A DNA stretch of 64,000 nt, from positions 8,657,604-8,721,603 of the forward strand of contig NC_049995.1 in assembly GCF_000003815.2 (NCBI RefSeq). Reading direction: 5' to 3'. The position numbers were made by a program, and so were the translations under genes. Below are positions 43,951-64,000 of the stretch, piece by piece. The stretch comes from Branchiostoma floridae (lineage: Eukaryota; Chordata; Leptocardii; Amphioxiformes; Branchiostomatidae). The notes beneath the pieces were generated by a model, which was not told where the DNA came from, did not search any database, and saw nothing but the letters and a program-made list of their open reading frames with translations. The first letter of the stretch is position 1. Each line of letters begins with the position of its first letter.

Positions 43951-43992
43951 ATTTTAGAACCAGTAACATAATCCATGAATATCTTCACTATA

Positions 43993-44170
43993 CAGTCAAA
44001 CCTGTATTAGGGGCCACCTCTACAGAGGGGCCACCTGTCCATAGTGGCCACTTTTTGTCGGTCCCTTGTGTATTTTATCTACAAGTTACCACCTCTATAC
44101 AGAGGCCACCTGTCTATAATGGCCAAATTTGTCCGGTCCCTTGAGTGGCCGCTATAGACAGGTTTGACTG
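43993..44170. mobile_element. 178-bp TA-flanked MITE (CAGTCAAACCTGT ends)
   Basis: Left end CAGTCAAACCTGT, right end ACAGGTTTGACTG, perfect 13-bp inverted repeats flanked by TA. The interior has repeated GGCCACCT words and two GGTCCCTTG copies. Mariner/Tc1-type non-autonomous element. Confidence 0.8.
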
Positions 44171-44214
44171 TAATTATTTCTGCAATGTTCATTGAATGAG
44201 TAAAAATGGAAAGA

Positions 44215-46721
44215 TCATGGCATAGACACTTTCCCCTCTTTCAGCAGTTCCTCCTTCAGTCTGTGCTGTTCCGTGATTTTGTCACACAGAATCTCGTGTT
44301 CGCGGTCGACCTCTGCACTCCGACCGAACTGGTCCGACATGAAGGCATCCCACTCCTGCTTCCTCCCTTCCCTTCTGTTCTTCAGGGGGTCAGCCTAAAA
44401 AGGTCAAAGGTGAAAAGTAATGTTTTCAATACACCTCTTTCACACGGCGGACATGACAGAATGATCGAAAATGAGGTCAATGAGGCAAAGAAAGAAAAGC
44501 TAGGTACAGAATAAGTTCCCATTCAGTTTTTCTCCCAAACCACACTTATTTTCAGAATAAAAGATCAAATTAATAATATCATAAGTAGTGTTATGCACAG
44601 AAAATATGTTGCAACTTAGAGTAGCAAAGATCATTCTCATAGTCCCGCACACCTCCATCAAAATGATCGACAAAATATAATTTAGAAACATAATTTAATA
44701 ATGTAAAAAATTTGCATCATTTCTCTAATTGGTTGACTTGGTAATTGCCATGCTTTCATTGGTTGAACAGCTAATAATGATGGACCAGCCTAATACGTGC
44801 CATGTGGGCTCATTTTCGACCTATCATGTCAGATGGGAGTAGATGGATGAAAAAGGTGTCTTCTTTCAAACTTACAGGGAAAGTTAATCAGAATGTATCT
44901 ACAATCTAGCCAGAATGTCTCTATAATCTAGCCACTCCTTCCTACCTTTGCCATTTTCTCCTCTGTTTCACTGATCTTCTCGCACATTGATGTGGCAACT
45001 CTCACTGGGGTAACAAACATTATGTTGTATATGTAAACAATATCACATCCTTAAGACAGATATATAACAACTTTGACAAGATTTTGACAAGGTGAAGATA
45101 CTGGATTCCGAACAGGATAAGTTTCCTAGGGCAGTGCAAGAGGCATTTACATCAAAATCCATCAAAATTCCCTCAACCAAGACGGGGGTCGATACCGACT
45201 TCCAAGCACCTTTGACCCTTTGCTGACGTCACACATCCAGTGACGTCACACTTCCTGTCTGGATGTGTGACATAGGCTTTGGGTCATTTCAGCTTGAAAA
45301 GGATCAGAGGACTGATTGAAATCTTGATGGTAAGCGCTTTATTTTGTGCACAGATTTAAAGTGTAAAATTGTATCATAATAGCTATATTTTATTCAATAA
45401 GGCAGTCCACATCTCTGCTGGTACACCTAGCTCTTCTTTTGTCCCTCTACACCAGGGAGTCACAGGAAAATTTGGATACTGCATGTGCCACTACACAACC
45501 TGTATTGACTAGAGTCTCCTCCTTGAGACTAACTTGGGGCCCAGTGTGAATGTGTGTGCATAAAATGGCAGGAGATCTAAACGGCTAGCCTGGTATCCAG
45601 CCGTATTATAGCTCCTGAGTCTCTTCTGTCCTCTCAGAGATATAGCAGAGAGGACAGAGGAGACAGAAACTATAATATGGCTGGATACCAGGCTACTAAA
45701 CACAAGGAGCTACAGTTTACAACAACTGTTTTGACTCACAGTTAGCTGTGACCTGTGCCAGGTTGTCCTCCAGGAGCATGGTGCATGCTGGGATAGTTTG
45801 TCCCATCTGTTGGGCATGGCCCAGAACAGCCTCCAGTCTCTCCTCCTCACGGTGGTTCCTCTTCCCCGGGGGGGGGGGGGGGGGAACAGCAGAGAAAATG
45901 GTTTTTTAGATTTGGAAGAAATTGTGACATTAAACCATCAAACTTGAGCCAATAACAAAGGAGTGTTTATCTGAAAAAAGTTCCTTGACAAAACTAAGGA
46001 CACCATTACAAGTTTGTCTCTTTTTCTGTGCAGATACGTGATACCTTGATACCAATGAATAGAATAAGAAAAAAGTAATAGTTATAGTCCCTGTTTTAAG
46101 TGTTTAAGGTGCTCTTTTGTTGGCTGGATGGCCTCTCTCACACCCCTCGCAAACCAGTCCGGATCCTGATCAAGAATGACAGTCCTCTCTGCTCTATGTC
46201 AATTTTGTATCATAATTACATGCATAAGGACCAACCTCAAACTCCCTTATGAAGCACTTGATCTCTCCCTGCACCACAGGCCTGTGGTCCAACAGTCGGG
46301 CATGGATCTCACCAACATCTGAGGGGAAATAAAAACATAACGCTAGTTCACGATGCCACCTACATTACAAGGGTCATTAACCTCTCAAAAATCGTGACCA
46401 AATCTCCAATGATTCCGATGTCTCTCAAGACATACGCATATTCCAAATATCAAAACAAAGGCAGTCCAGATCCAGCGCATACTCGAGTTATTTTGTTGAC
46501 AGTCACAAACTCACATAGACACATATGCACGAACAACGGTCTCGTTATTCTGGTATAAAGCGCGCATACAACTGATTCAAAACACATCTACAATGTTCCT
46601 TGTGCTCTCAGACTACTTTTCTGCACTCCATAACCCCTTAATCGTCACAAATTTCGCATAAATCTACCAAATCCACACACGGAAGCACTCACAAACCTTT
46701 CACAACACCTTCCGCCGCCAT
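44215..46721 (-). CDS. BLOC1S5: BLOC-1 complex subunit 5 (Muted)
   Basis: Subunit of BLOC-1, the cytosolic complex for biogenesis of lysosome-related organelles. Five exons on the minus strand: 46697-46721, 46236-46318, 45740-45860, 44946-45004 and 44215-44394; phases chain to 155 residues (human 187). Diagnostic: DVGEIHARLLDHRPVVQGEI in exon 2 against human DLGEIHSRLLDHRPVIQGET, and the C-terminal coiled coil around EWDAFMSDQFGRSAEVDREH against human QWDNFMKEQPNKRAEVDEEH. The human N-terminal Gly/Ser-rich extension is absent; the amphioxus-type protein starts MAAEGVVK directly before the conserved block. The start context AAAGATGGCGGC matches the TISU/YY1 element of genes with very short 5' leaders. 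The exon 3 acceptor follows a 17-C tract, which would be error-prone in replication and sequencing. Confidence 0.93.
45586..45695. repeat. 110-bp foldback hairpin (TAGCCTGGTATCCAGCC arms)
   Basis: TAGCCTGGTATCCAGCCGTA and TATGGCTGGATACCAGGCTA form the stem, extended by TTATAG/CTATAA and CTGTCCTCT/AGAGGACAG. It lies in BLOC1S5 intron 3. Confidence 0.75.
45868..45884. repeat. Poly-G run (17 G), poly-C on the BLOC1S5 sense strand
   Basis: A homopolymer immediately upstream of the BLOC1S5 exon 3 acceptor. It serves as the polypyrimidine tract and is a likely site of length error. Confidence 0.9.
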
Positions 46722-47160
46722 CTTTATCTGACCTTTGACCTATCAATAACCAGTCGTTAACCTATTGAAACTTCTTCCAAACAACCTTAACTCAAGACTA
46801 GAGTCGCATACAAACTACCTCAAGTTCCTACAGGTTTATTGAAGATTGTAACAAACATAAACGTTTCAATTTTGTGCTCTGAATTTTATGACTTTTATTG
46901 CGTAATCCATACAGTGGGATAGTCTATCTACGGCAAGCCAGAAAAGACATTTTACAAAACCATTTTTAAAAAGTATTTTAGATTTTATCTGGCAGAATTT
47001 CAGGTATTTTTCATGTCATATCATAATCATAATTTTTTAAATTGAAATTAATATTGTTTTGATATGTCTATGTATTAAAACGAATATTTTATGTTATGTT
47101 GCGGTGTAAAAGTCTTTTCTGGTTGACCGTAGTTGACCTCTGTGCTGCACTATTTTCATC
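46722..47160. promoter_or_regulatory. Bidirectional BLOC1S5/ADAT2 promoter region
   Basis: 439 bp between two divergent start codons. Both starts read ATGGCGG (AAGATGGCGGC for BLOC1S5, ATCATGGCGGAC for ADAT2), resembling YY1/TISU elements. No TATA box is evident at a useful distance. A shared promoter is inferred from geometry. Confidence 0.55.
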
Positions 47161-56503
<9,343 letters not shown>

Positions 56504-56658
56504 ATCTGGCAGACTCCTTCCCCTATTTGCAATATAGTTCTTTCCCTTGCCATCTACTGCTGCCATATATAATACAGGATTCCACAGACATAGGAAAAGG
56601 CCTTTTCATAGTTCGTGTATGCACATAGTGACTGTATCACATGTACCTCCCCTTTGTA

Positions 56659-56844
56659 CTGTAAATGCCCTTACGTTCACTTGGAATTAATTTTTCAGTT
56701 GGGAGAAAATTTCGCAGTTGAAACATTGGTGGGAGCAGGGTAAGAAGACGGAACAAGCATTTTTCTTTTTTTTTCTTGGTTTTAAGTTCACTGCAAAACC
56801 TGCAAAGTTATATAATTTCACTGTGAAAATTTTAACATCTACAG
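56659..56844. mobile_element. Short inverted-repeat MITE (CTGTAAAT family), copy 3
   Basis: 186 bp. Begins CTGTAAATGCCC, ends AACATCTACAG, flanked by TA. Internal TTTCGCAGTTG and GGTTTTAAGTTC words match the copy at 11112. Confidence 0.6.
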
Positions 56845-59270
56845 TATCACCATCCTTGTTCTTTGCTTACTATATGGAAGGAAGCTAGAAAAAGAAGTTA
56901 GTATATATGGGAGAATAATATTGATAGATACTAGAAATTTTGTTGTTGTTGGCAATGTCATTAGAGAATGTGAGGAGAAAGAAATTGATAAAGGTCTTGA
57001 TGATGGAAAAATTAACAAGTCTTGGAGTATTCAAAGTCTTGAACAAGAAATTCGAATGTCTTAAAATGTTTCTTGAAGACGCAATATAAACACTATGCCT
57101 GTAGTCTAACTGTGAAAAGGGTCTTACTACTAAATAGAATTTAGTTGATAATATATTATTCTTAAAAAAAGAACTTAAGATTAGGATCTTAATAGAGGAC
57201 GGTATCAGAGTGTCTCCGGGTTTGTTTTCCGAAAGTGTGAGTCAGTAGTGCAATGTACAAGACGGAGTTTAAGTAACCAGGATATCTATGAAAGGAAGAA
57301 AACGCCTAAAAACTGTGAACTTTATGATGTGAAACTCTACAGAAGTTAATGATGTAGCAAACACATTAACTATACAGACAACAGACAGGAAAGTACCAGT
57401 GTACTACCACATTGATATGCAGACTACAACTACATTGTACAGGTCCCTTATAAGAATGGCCTTCCTCTATCTATATCCATTAGAAGGTATCAAGCTAGAC
57501 AATAGATACAAACAATTATATCAGAGATAGAAAACTGCAAGTTTCTTGAAGACGAACGATAGATGAAATTTAGAATTTGTAATGTTTGTTTTTTGTGACG
57601 AGCAAGTGATGTCCTATCACGAAAAGGAAGCACTTTGTTTTTTCAAATCACTTGTTTTCTAAGCAAAAACCACTGGAGAAAACGGCAATGTAGGTTTCGA
57701 GGTGAATCGTTGTGACTCTAAGCCTATGTATGCAAGACTTGTCTGGTTTGGAAAAAGTGAATTCTATTTTGTGAGATGAATATATCTCTCTACGGTATTG
57801 GAATACTTTATTTTTATGTAAGTATCCAGAGAAACTAAAGAGCCTCAATGTACTGAAGTATTATTCGGACTGTTTCAAAAGTGTTTTTGTTGCTTTAATA
57901 GGCGTGATTTGGGTTGGTTTGGAAGTTATCAGGAATGTTGCCAGATTGAAATTAGGTGAAAATTGTGCTTTGAAGTGTTGGCTTTAATATTGGGTGAATT
58001 CAAATAACTACAAGAGAGATTCGAGTCTCTGAAAAAGAAATTCTACAAAGCCTTGTTTGTTCAAATTATAGGACTGGTGTGACCACCTGTAATACATGTA
58101 TATGATTTGAATAGACTCTAAGTAAGTAAATAAGAAAGATAAATTGAAGAAATTACTGGTAAAGCTAGGTGGGTCATATGTGATTATGAGAGTATAGTTT
58201 TTGTGCAATTTGTTCTTTTACCCAAGTTGATTTTGTCCAGCAGTGAAAGATATTTTTTTTACTTTTTGCAATAATTGTGCAAATGTTCTACATTAAATTT
58301 TGATATGTAATGTTTGTTCTTGATGTGATGATACATTAAGATTCTGGCTTTTCTTTAGAAATTATATAAAACCTATAACTATTTTTGGATGATGAAGATG
58401 TCATAGATCACACATTAGATGATCATATATTATATAGTGATATGAAATTTATATTAGTTTCTTTACTTATTTCTTTTATTATACTATTTTTGTTTTACAA
58501 AATTTATGTTTTCAAATTTTGTACTTAAGTTCAATTTAGTTCAATGACAGTACTGCAGAGGTGTTTTAGACAGTCACAAAGTTCCAATGTTTTGTTGCAC
58601 TTTCTATTTTTGTAACAGTATATATATGGATATGATGTTATATATACGTACCGCAATAACTGGAGTGATAGTATAATTGTGACTATGGAACTTTTCTGTT
58701 AAAACTATTATATTCAAGCCCCACCAAATGTAGTTACTTGCTTTATGGTCACACTTAACCATATGCACATGTACTTTGAATTTTATATTTTATACAATTT
58801 GGTACAGTTTAAGTAATAATGAGCACAGCAAAACTTGTAATGTTGTGTAGTGCACATTTAACAATAGTTCTGGTATGTGCATGAATTTTTTTCCAAATTG
58901 CTAGTAATTCTGACAATTCAAAATAAGACTACACCCAGTATAAAACGATTCTGTAGCCATTTTTTGGGTATATTTTGTATTATGTAATATTTTACATGAT
59001 TATCTAACCTCCATTGGCATTATTGCCTTTATATTTTGCAAGAAATTATTTAAGATTTTTGCAATTCTATCCACTAAGCAAGTAATTACATTGTTAGGGG
59101 CTTTGGTAGGACAATGTTTTGTTAAGAAAGTATTGTTTGTTATAAGTGAAAAATGCCAAAAGGCTGTGTGCAAATTGTGTAGGTTGCCAAAGCTGTGGAT
59201 AGTCATTGGTCAAAACTGTACATACAGAGTCATATGTAGTATCACAGACTGACAGATGTTGATAAATTGA

Positions 59271-59357
59271 TATATACTGGGTTCTTGTAGCTACACAGCC
59301 AAAGTGTAAACAGAAAAATAATGCACTTTGATTGTGTAGCTAAGAACCCAGTATATA
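59271..59357. ncRNA. 87-bp long-stem hairpin, possible pre-miRNA or foldback
   Basis: Arms TATATACTGGGTTCTTGTAG + CTACACAGCCAAAGTG and CACTTTGATTGTGTAGC + TAAGAACCCAGTATATA pair over ~34 bp with one 2-nt bulge, one G-T wobble and one mismatch, around a ~17-nt loop. Size and shape fit a miRNA precursor, but a palindromic repeat is equally possible. No known miRNA was recognised. Confidence 0.35.
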
Positions 59358-60781
59358 TGTACATAGAGAGGTCCCTTATTTTTGTGGAGAGAGAGATCAG
59401 AAAGTTATATACATGACTGGAGAGAGATATAGCTGAACACATATATGTACATGGAAAAGCTAAACTCCTAACGTGTGTACAGAGAGCAATATGGTCGAGT
59501 TTCAGGAATGCTACAAAAAGTCTTGAAGAAAGTTGTAACAGAGTCAAAAATATATATTTATGCAAGCGCAGTTGTCCCTAGAACGGTGATCCCTCAATTG
59601 GAAAAAGAAAAAAGTTGTATACGGTTCAGGCTGGAAAGAAGATTCTAGCAAAAGATAAAAGCCTTTTGTTTGCCATGTCTTGTGTTGAAGAAAGAATGGT
59701 CTGAAATACGAGATGCGATTCATTAGAAGATAGAAGGAAAGTTTATGGAGTTTGGTGAAGATTTGCAGTGCAATAGAATAAGCCGTTGATAGGTTATGTT
59801 ATGTTTATTTATCTACTGGTTATTTAAGAGAAAGATTGGTATATCAGACCAAGAACAATAAAAAGCAATGCAGTATCAGTCTGAAATGTTTGTTTTCATT
59901 GTCCCTTGGAAGGGAGCTTCTGATTCTTAAGCCGGGTACGTTCGCTCTTGCGTATTCAAGTCCGTATGAGGCCCGTGTGGAAGTCTTAGCCTTTGTCAGT
60001 CTCCACGGATCGCTGGAAAAATAGTAGAGATTGGAGAAATATAACCAAATAATATGCCAGAAGAGTTAGTTGTCCGAGGAGTATGGTTTGCGACCGGCTA
60101 AATCCTCTGGCTATATTTGTCCGATTTCTACTTTTTTCCAGTGACCTGACTTGAATAAATTCCCACGTGTGAACTAACCTTAAGACAATTTTTTCCGCTA
60201 TCGCAAAGTCGATCGTTAGATTCCCCAAATGTTGGTGTTTACAAACTTTGTTTTACCAATAAAGATATACGATTCTTACGTCATACGTACAGGAATGCAC
60301 GTCGATTTACTTAACTAATAGTGTTAAAGAATAGCTTTAAGAATTTAGCTTTTCGTGTTTCCATTCTTCATGAATTTACCATCATCCCCATGCAAACCTT
60401 TCCTAAAATCATCATAATTTTGGCCGATTTCTGCACCTATTTAAAACCGACGGAAGATCTGGTAGAGAGTAACTTTTAAAAGGTTGCCTACGTGCACGTC
60501 GACATGAAGGGTCAATATCCAACCTCATTAAGGCACGAACATGCGTCATGTAACTTCCGGTCGAGTACTGCGGAAGTGCGAAGCAGCCAACTTCGACGAA
60601 ACATGCAGGACGTTTTTCATGTTTCCGGCCGTTAAACCGTGAATATAGAATTATAAACTAGCAGGGAAAGTCACTGGATCGAGAGGAAGCTAAAACCTTG
60701 ATCTAGACAGCTTTATTTTGCCTGAACGTTAAGTCGAGTGTCTGCTGTTGAAAATCTTGCCTTTTGTAAGAAGCCATTGTC

Positions 60782-63700
60782 ATGTTGTTACCTGTACTTG
60801 CCCTCCTGAGTGTATCCACAACCCTCACTGCGTCAGGTACGTAAGATTACGTCAACTTTGAATATCGTCTTCACAATGGTGAGTTTCATCAGTAGTGTAT
60901 CAGTTTTATGTCAAGATAAACTTAGTTAACGTCAACCCTCATAATTCCGGGGCAGGTTACTTAAAGACTGACACATAAGAAAACAGTGAATTCGCCGACA
61001 TGGTCCTAGTTCGGTATCAGTACTCCTTGAGGTATGCACACTTAAAGTATCCAGGTGTTCAAGACATTCTTCAGTATTAGGCCTTGATAACCAATATTTG
61101 AGATTGACGTTACGTTGTGCAGTGGAATAAAGAAAACTGACTTCATATAACTAAGAATATTTAGATGGGGGGGGGGTGCCCAACTTTCATTTCGCATAAC
61201 GCCAAAATGACTTACGCTAGAGCCACCAAATTCGGTGAGTTTTCCAAACATTTAGTTGGTAACAATTTCACAAAAGTCTGGAAAATTATCCATTTTTTGG
61301 TGCAGCCGTTTGCTGCATTTTTGACGAAAATCGCTAATTTCGGCTCTACCAATGTTAATGTTTGTTTGCTATATTATTGCTATTTTCTTACATATATATA
61401 TAAGATCTTATGTTATCTTAGATATCTTTCATAATTAGATGTGCTGATTTGATGACTTTACAGATAGAGATTAAGACAGACAACGTGATTTTTATTAGTG
61501 ATAGGGTGTGTCTGATTATTTCCGAATTTAAAGCCCATCAATGAGTGAAAACCTCTATGGCAGATGCAGTAAGCGTTTTCACCACAGCGAACTAAGCTTG
61601 AGCAACATTCTCTTATTACAGACTCCGGTAAACCTTGCGGTGATTTCCCTTGGCCGTCGGACGACTACACCGTAAACTGCGACTACGGCTACACCCGCCA
61701 GGGGGCCTCGTACGACGTGGCTCCTCAGGGTCGCTGCCAGGTTAGCCTATATGCCAGATATTGTAATCCATTGGCCTACGTAGCTAGTACAGGCTCTCTA
61801 CGGGGCAGATGGATATTTCTGCCGCCGTGGTTTCGTCTGAACTCGGTAGGATTTTCACGCGGTAGGACTTTGTCCAGTGGGAGCTCGTGGCTGACCAAGC
61901 AAAGCCCTACCGCGTTTGAATTCTACCGAGTTCCAACAACCCAGGTCTTCACATGAGGGTAGTAAATATGCAGTAAAGTAGCCCCCAAGCTATGTAAGCT
62001 GTAAGGATCACCAAAAAGCAGTTCCTCAAGCAATTAGATATCATTTTGGAAACGGTCTGATCTTTCAGACAGCATCCACTACCTTTATTGCGTCAGTGGC
62101 AATGAAGAGATCTAGCTAGAAAAAAACAGTTTCTTGAGTAACGACTTTCAGTTGACGAATCTTCTCACCTGAAAGTTTAACCTTCATCGATGTATGTAAG
62201 GATCATTGTCAGAGTTTTACATCTGTTTTGCAACACTAAGTACTCTATTCTATAAAATACTACTGCTTAGAGATCACAAGGGTCTTCATTCACTGATAAA
62301 CAGGTGGTATACGTGAGACTATGTGTTGCTTTTTGTATACTTGTGAGACTAGGCTAATTTGCATATTTGTGACCGACTACATGCGGCTTTACCAAACAGG
62401 TGCGCTGTCCCGCTGATGCCGAGATGTTGGTGGGACCGCCGGCTGACGGGAACCAGGGTCTGACTGACGGCTTCTACTACTGTAACAGGGTTAACGGTAC
62501 ATGGCTGGGCAGGGAGCCAGTCTGTCTGGGTAAGTTATTTTAACGAGAACCCCACAAAATATAACGCAGAAGTAGTGGCCTGAATTACTGCTATGATAAC
62601 AACTGCGCCGTTGGGGTGTGTAGCCGCGGCGAGCTCTGGAGTCACAAATTTGTGCCAGTGGACAGCGAGGACGTACGTCTTTGCGTTTTACAATTAGGTC
62701 ACGGCGTCTGTTGGTCACCGGGTCCCTTCCGTGCCCCAAAATAGCCCTGTAGCCGCAGGCTGTCCCATGGAACCACTTGACTACGCCAGAAAGTGGAAAA
62801 CAAAAGCAAACCAGTGAAACCACATATACACTTACGTCTTACGTATACATTTCTATTTCTCGTTTGCACAAACAGCCCGGCCCGGTCGGGCCCCGATTTG
62901 GAAATGTGACGATAACCTAAGTTTCTTTCTTGAGAATTGCTATGGAACGGAACAAAAAAGTGCCAATTAACAGGTGTTTTCATACAAAAGCCCAGTTTTG
63001 GTTCAGGTTTGACTGTACTTTCGAGTTCAAGGTCAGATACTGTATGCAAAAGGACCGGCGTGATCTTAGTCCTCAATTTATGGAGTGGTTTTTGGATACA
63101 CTGAAAGTACAAAAACTTTCAACTTAAGTTTGAGTACCATCTTAACATCCCATTGCATATACTAGTACATGTAATTGAAAAGCGCTCCTGTGCAGTATGT
63201 TGTCATATTGAAACCTTGGTTATCTCTCAGGTTTCGACTCGTCTTCAATGTGTTTAAACAGAACTCGAACATAACACGCTGATAATGGATCTAAACTCAT
63301 TACCCACACTTTGTACCCAAATGTACAGGCTTTTACAACAACGTAACCATGGTGACGGACGAGTCCAATGGGATCCGGCTGGTGGGGGGAGCGTCCTATG
63401 GCTGTGTGGAACTGTTCGATAACGTCACACAACAGTGGGGGCCTGTGAGAGGCTGGGTTCTCGATAACTTCGACCCACTAGACGATGCTCAAATGGAGTG
63501 GGCAAACCTCGCTTGTAGAAACCTTCGGTTTCCTGCGGGACTAGCCACAAAGGCGTACCGAAGAAGAGATTGGGTTGAAGACGACATGTGGCCGTTGACA
63601 GAGCAATACGAGCTGTACCCCCTTCAGTACCATTATGAACCCTCCTACCCACCAACGGTACCCAAGTTCGTGGTTTCGAAGTCCCCCGCTCCGCAATGGG

Positions 63701-63817
63701 AAGGCGCGACCCTACATGGCGCCATAGACCGGGTGGTACGAGGACCGTGCCCTGAGGGAGACAGGGACTGTGGTGACACCGCATTCGGGTTGTGCCTGGC
63801 ATGCGAAGGACAACAAG
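60782..63817 (+). CDS. Secreted or surface protein with CCP-like and SRCR-like modules (partial, runs off right edge)
   Basis: Four exons seen: 60782-60836, 61622-61740, 62400-62529 and 63329-63817; phases chain correctly and the last ends phase 1, so the gene continues beyond the window. About 264 residues so far. Exon 1 is a signal peptide (MLLPVLALLSVSTTLTAS). Exons 2-3 form a cysteine-rich, sushi-like module (GKPCGDFPWP, VNCDYGY, QGRCQVRCP, GFYYCNRVNGTWLG, EPVCL). Exon 4 holds an SRCR-like core (IRLVGGASYGCVELFDN, QQWGPVRGWVLD, DAQMEWANLACRNLRFPAG) in which the usual WGTVCDD cysteine is absent, then a long insert and a second Cys cluster (PCPEGDRDCGD, CLACEG). Several N-glycosylation sequons (NVT, NGT). 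Architecture resembles chordate innate-immune or scavenger-receptor proteins; the function is not established and no named orthologue was recognised. Confidence 0.8.
62010..62200. repeat. Dispersed repeat (GACATCC family), copy in inverse context
   Basis: AAAAAGCAGTTCCTCAAGCAA, ATATCATTTTGGAAACGGTC, CAGACAGCATCCACTAC and, at the far end, CTTCATCGATGTATG. This copy shows both ends of the family. It lies in intron 2 of the right-edge gene. Confidence 0.6.
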
Positions 63818-64000
63818 GTACACGTGTGGACCAATCACTGGCGTCTATTTGCTATGTTGCCATAACGTCTTATTAGTATGGGTTTATGTGACAAAACATA
63901 CACGCATTCAAGGAAGTATGGAATTTCAACACTTAAACAATGTCGGGCCAGGCGTTATGTCACATTAAACAGCAGGAAAAGGGACTTACTTATTAGATTA
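63818..64000. other. Intron sequence at the right edge
   Basis: Starts with the GTACACG donor of the preceding exon. No further exon of the CCP/SRCR-like gene is visible before the window ends. Confidence 0.6.

Larger units (their letters stand above)
42895..44214. other. Convergent intergenic region RUSF1/BLOC1S5
   Basis: Tail-to-tail spacer that presumably holds both 3' UTRs. It contains two inverted-repeat elements (43622-43950 and 43993-44170). No coding sequence was recognised. Confidence 0.6.
56504..60781. other. Gene-free stretch downstream of ADAT2
   Basis: Probably contains the ADAT2 3' UTR; an AATAAA at 59857-59862 is one possible but unproven polyadenylation signal. Also holds a MITE (56659-56844) and a miRNA-like hairpin (59271-59357). 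The promoter of the right-edge gene lies toward 60500-60781. No coding sequence was recognised among the short ORFs. Confidence 0.5.

Overview
This is a 64-kb piece of an animal nuclear genome: intron-rich protein genes with GT-AG junctions, AT-rich introns, housekeeping starts of the AACATGGC/AAGATGGCGGC type, and many short inverted-repeat transposons. The best guess is an invertebrate deuterostome, most likely an amphioxus (Branchiostoma). Reasons: all recognised proteins align easily with human orthologues, an intronless TRIM-type gene is present, a secreted CCP/SRCR-like gene lies at the right edge, and MITEs and foldback repeats are dense. The species is inference. There is one 100-N assembly gap (38853-38952).

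Layout, left to right: SDHA (minus, 5' half, runs off the left edge); BAG3-like co-chaperone (plus, complete, divergent from SDHA, with a textbook heat-shock element upstream); a gene-free stretch holding a 943-bp TTAA-flanked piggyBac-like MITE; a seven-exon minus-strand gene for a ~2,477-residue Ser/Lys/Glu-rich protein with an RVSF phosphatase-docking motif and an array of R-R-x-S sites, not identified by name; RUSF1 (plus, 15 exons, complete, divergent from it) carrying a nested antisense intronless RING/B-box/multi-membrane-span gene in intron 9; BLOC1S5 (minus, 5 exons); ADAT2 (plus, divergent from BLOC1S5 across 439 bp); a long gene-free stretch, probably partly ADAT2 3' UTR; and the 5' part of a secreted CCP-like plus SRCR-like protein running off the right edge.

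The most interesting observation is in ADAT2. One U12-type (minor spliceosome) donor faces two tandem copies of the same exon, each with a U12 branch-point motif (CCTTAAC) and an AG-less acceptor. Both copies leave through ordinary U2-type donors. Splice-site chemistry and reading frame therefore both require that exactly one copy be used. The second copy lacks the GGCGS segment of the deaminase core, so the locus may make two different tRNA-adenosine-deaminase subunits. Other points: a perfect HSE and an oddly placed TATA box at BAG3, NRF1-type motifs at SDHA and RUSF1, a TISU/YY1-like start at BLOC1S5, a miRNA-like hairpin downstream of ADAT2, and at least five families of short inverted-repeat elements. 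All exon boundaries were read by eye from splice consensus, frame and protein conservation; no transcript data were available.
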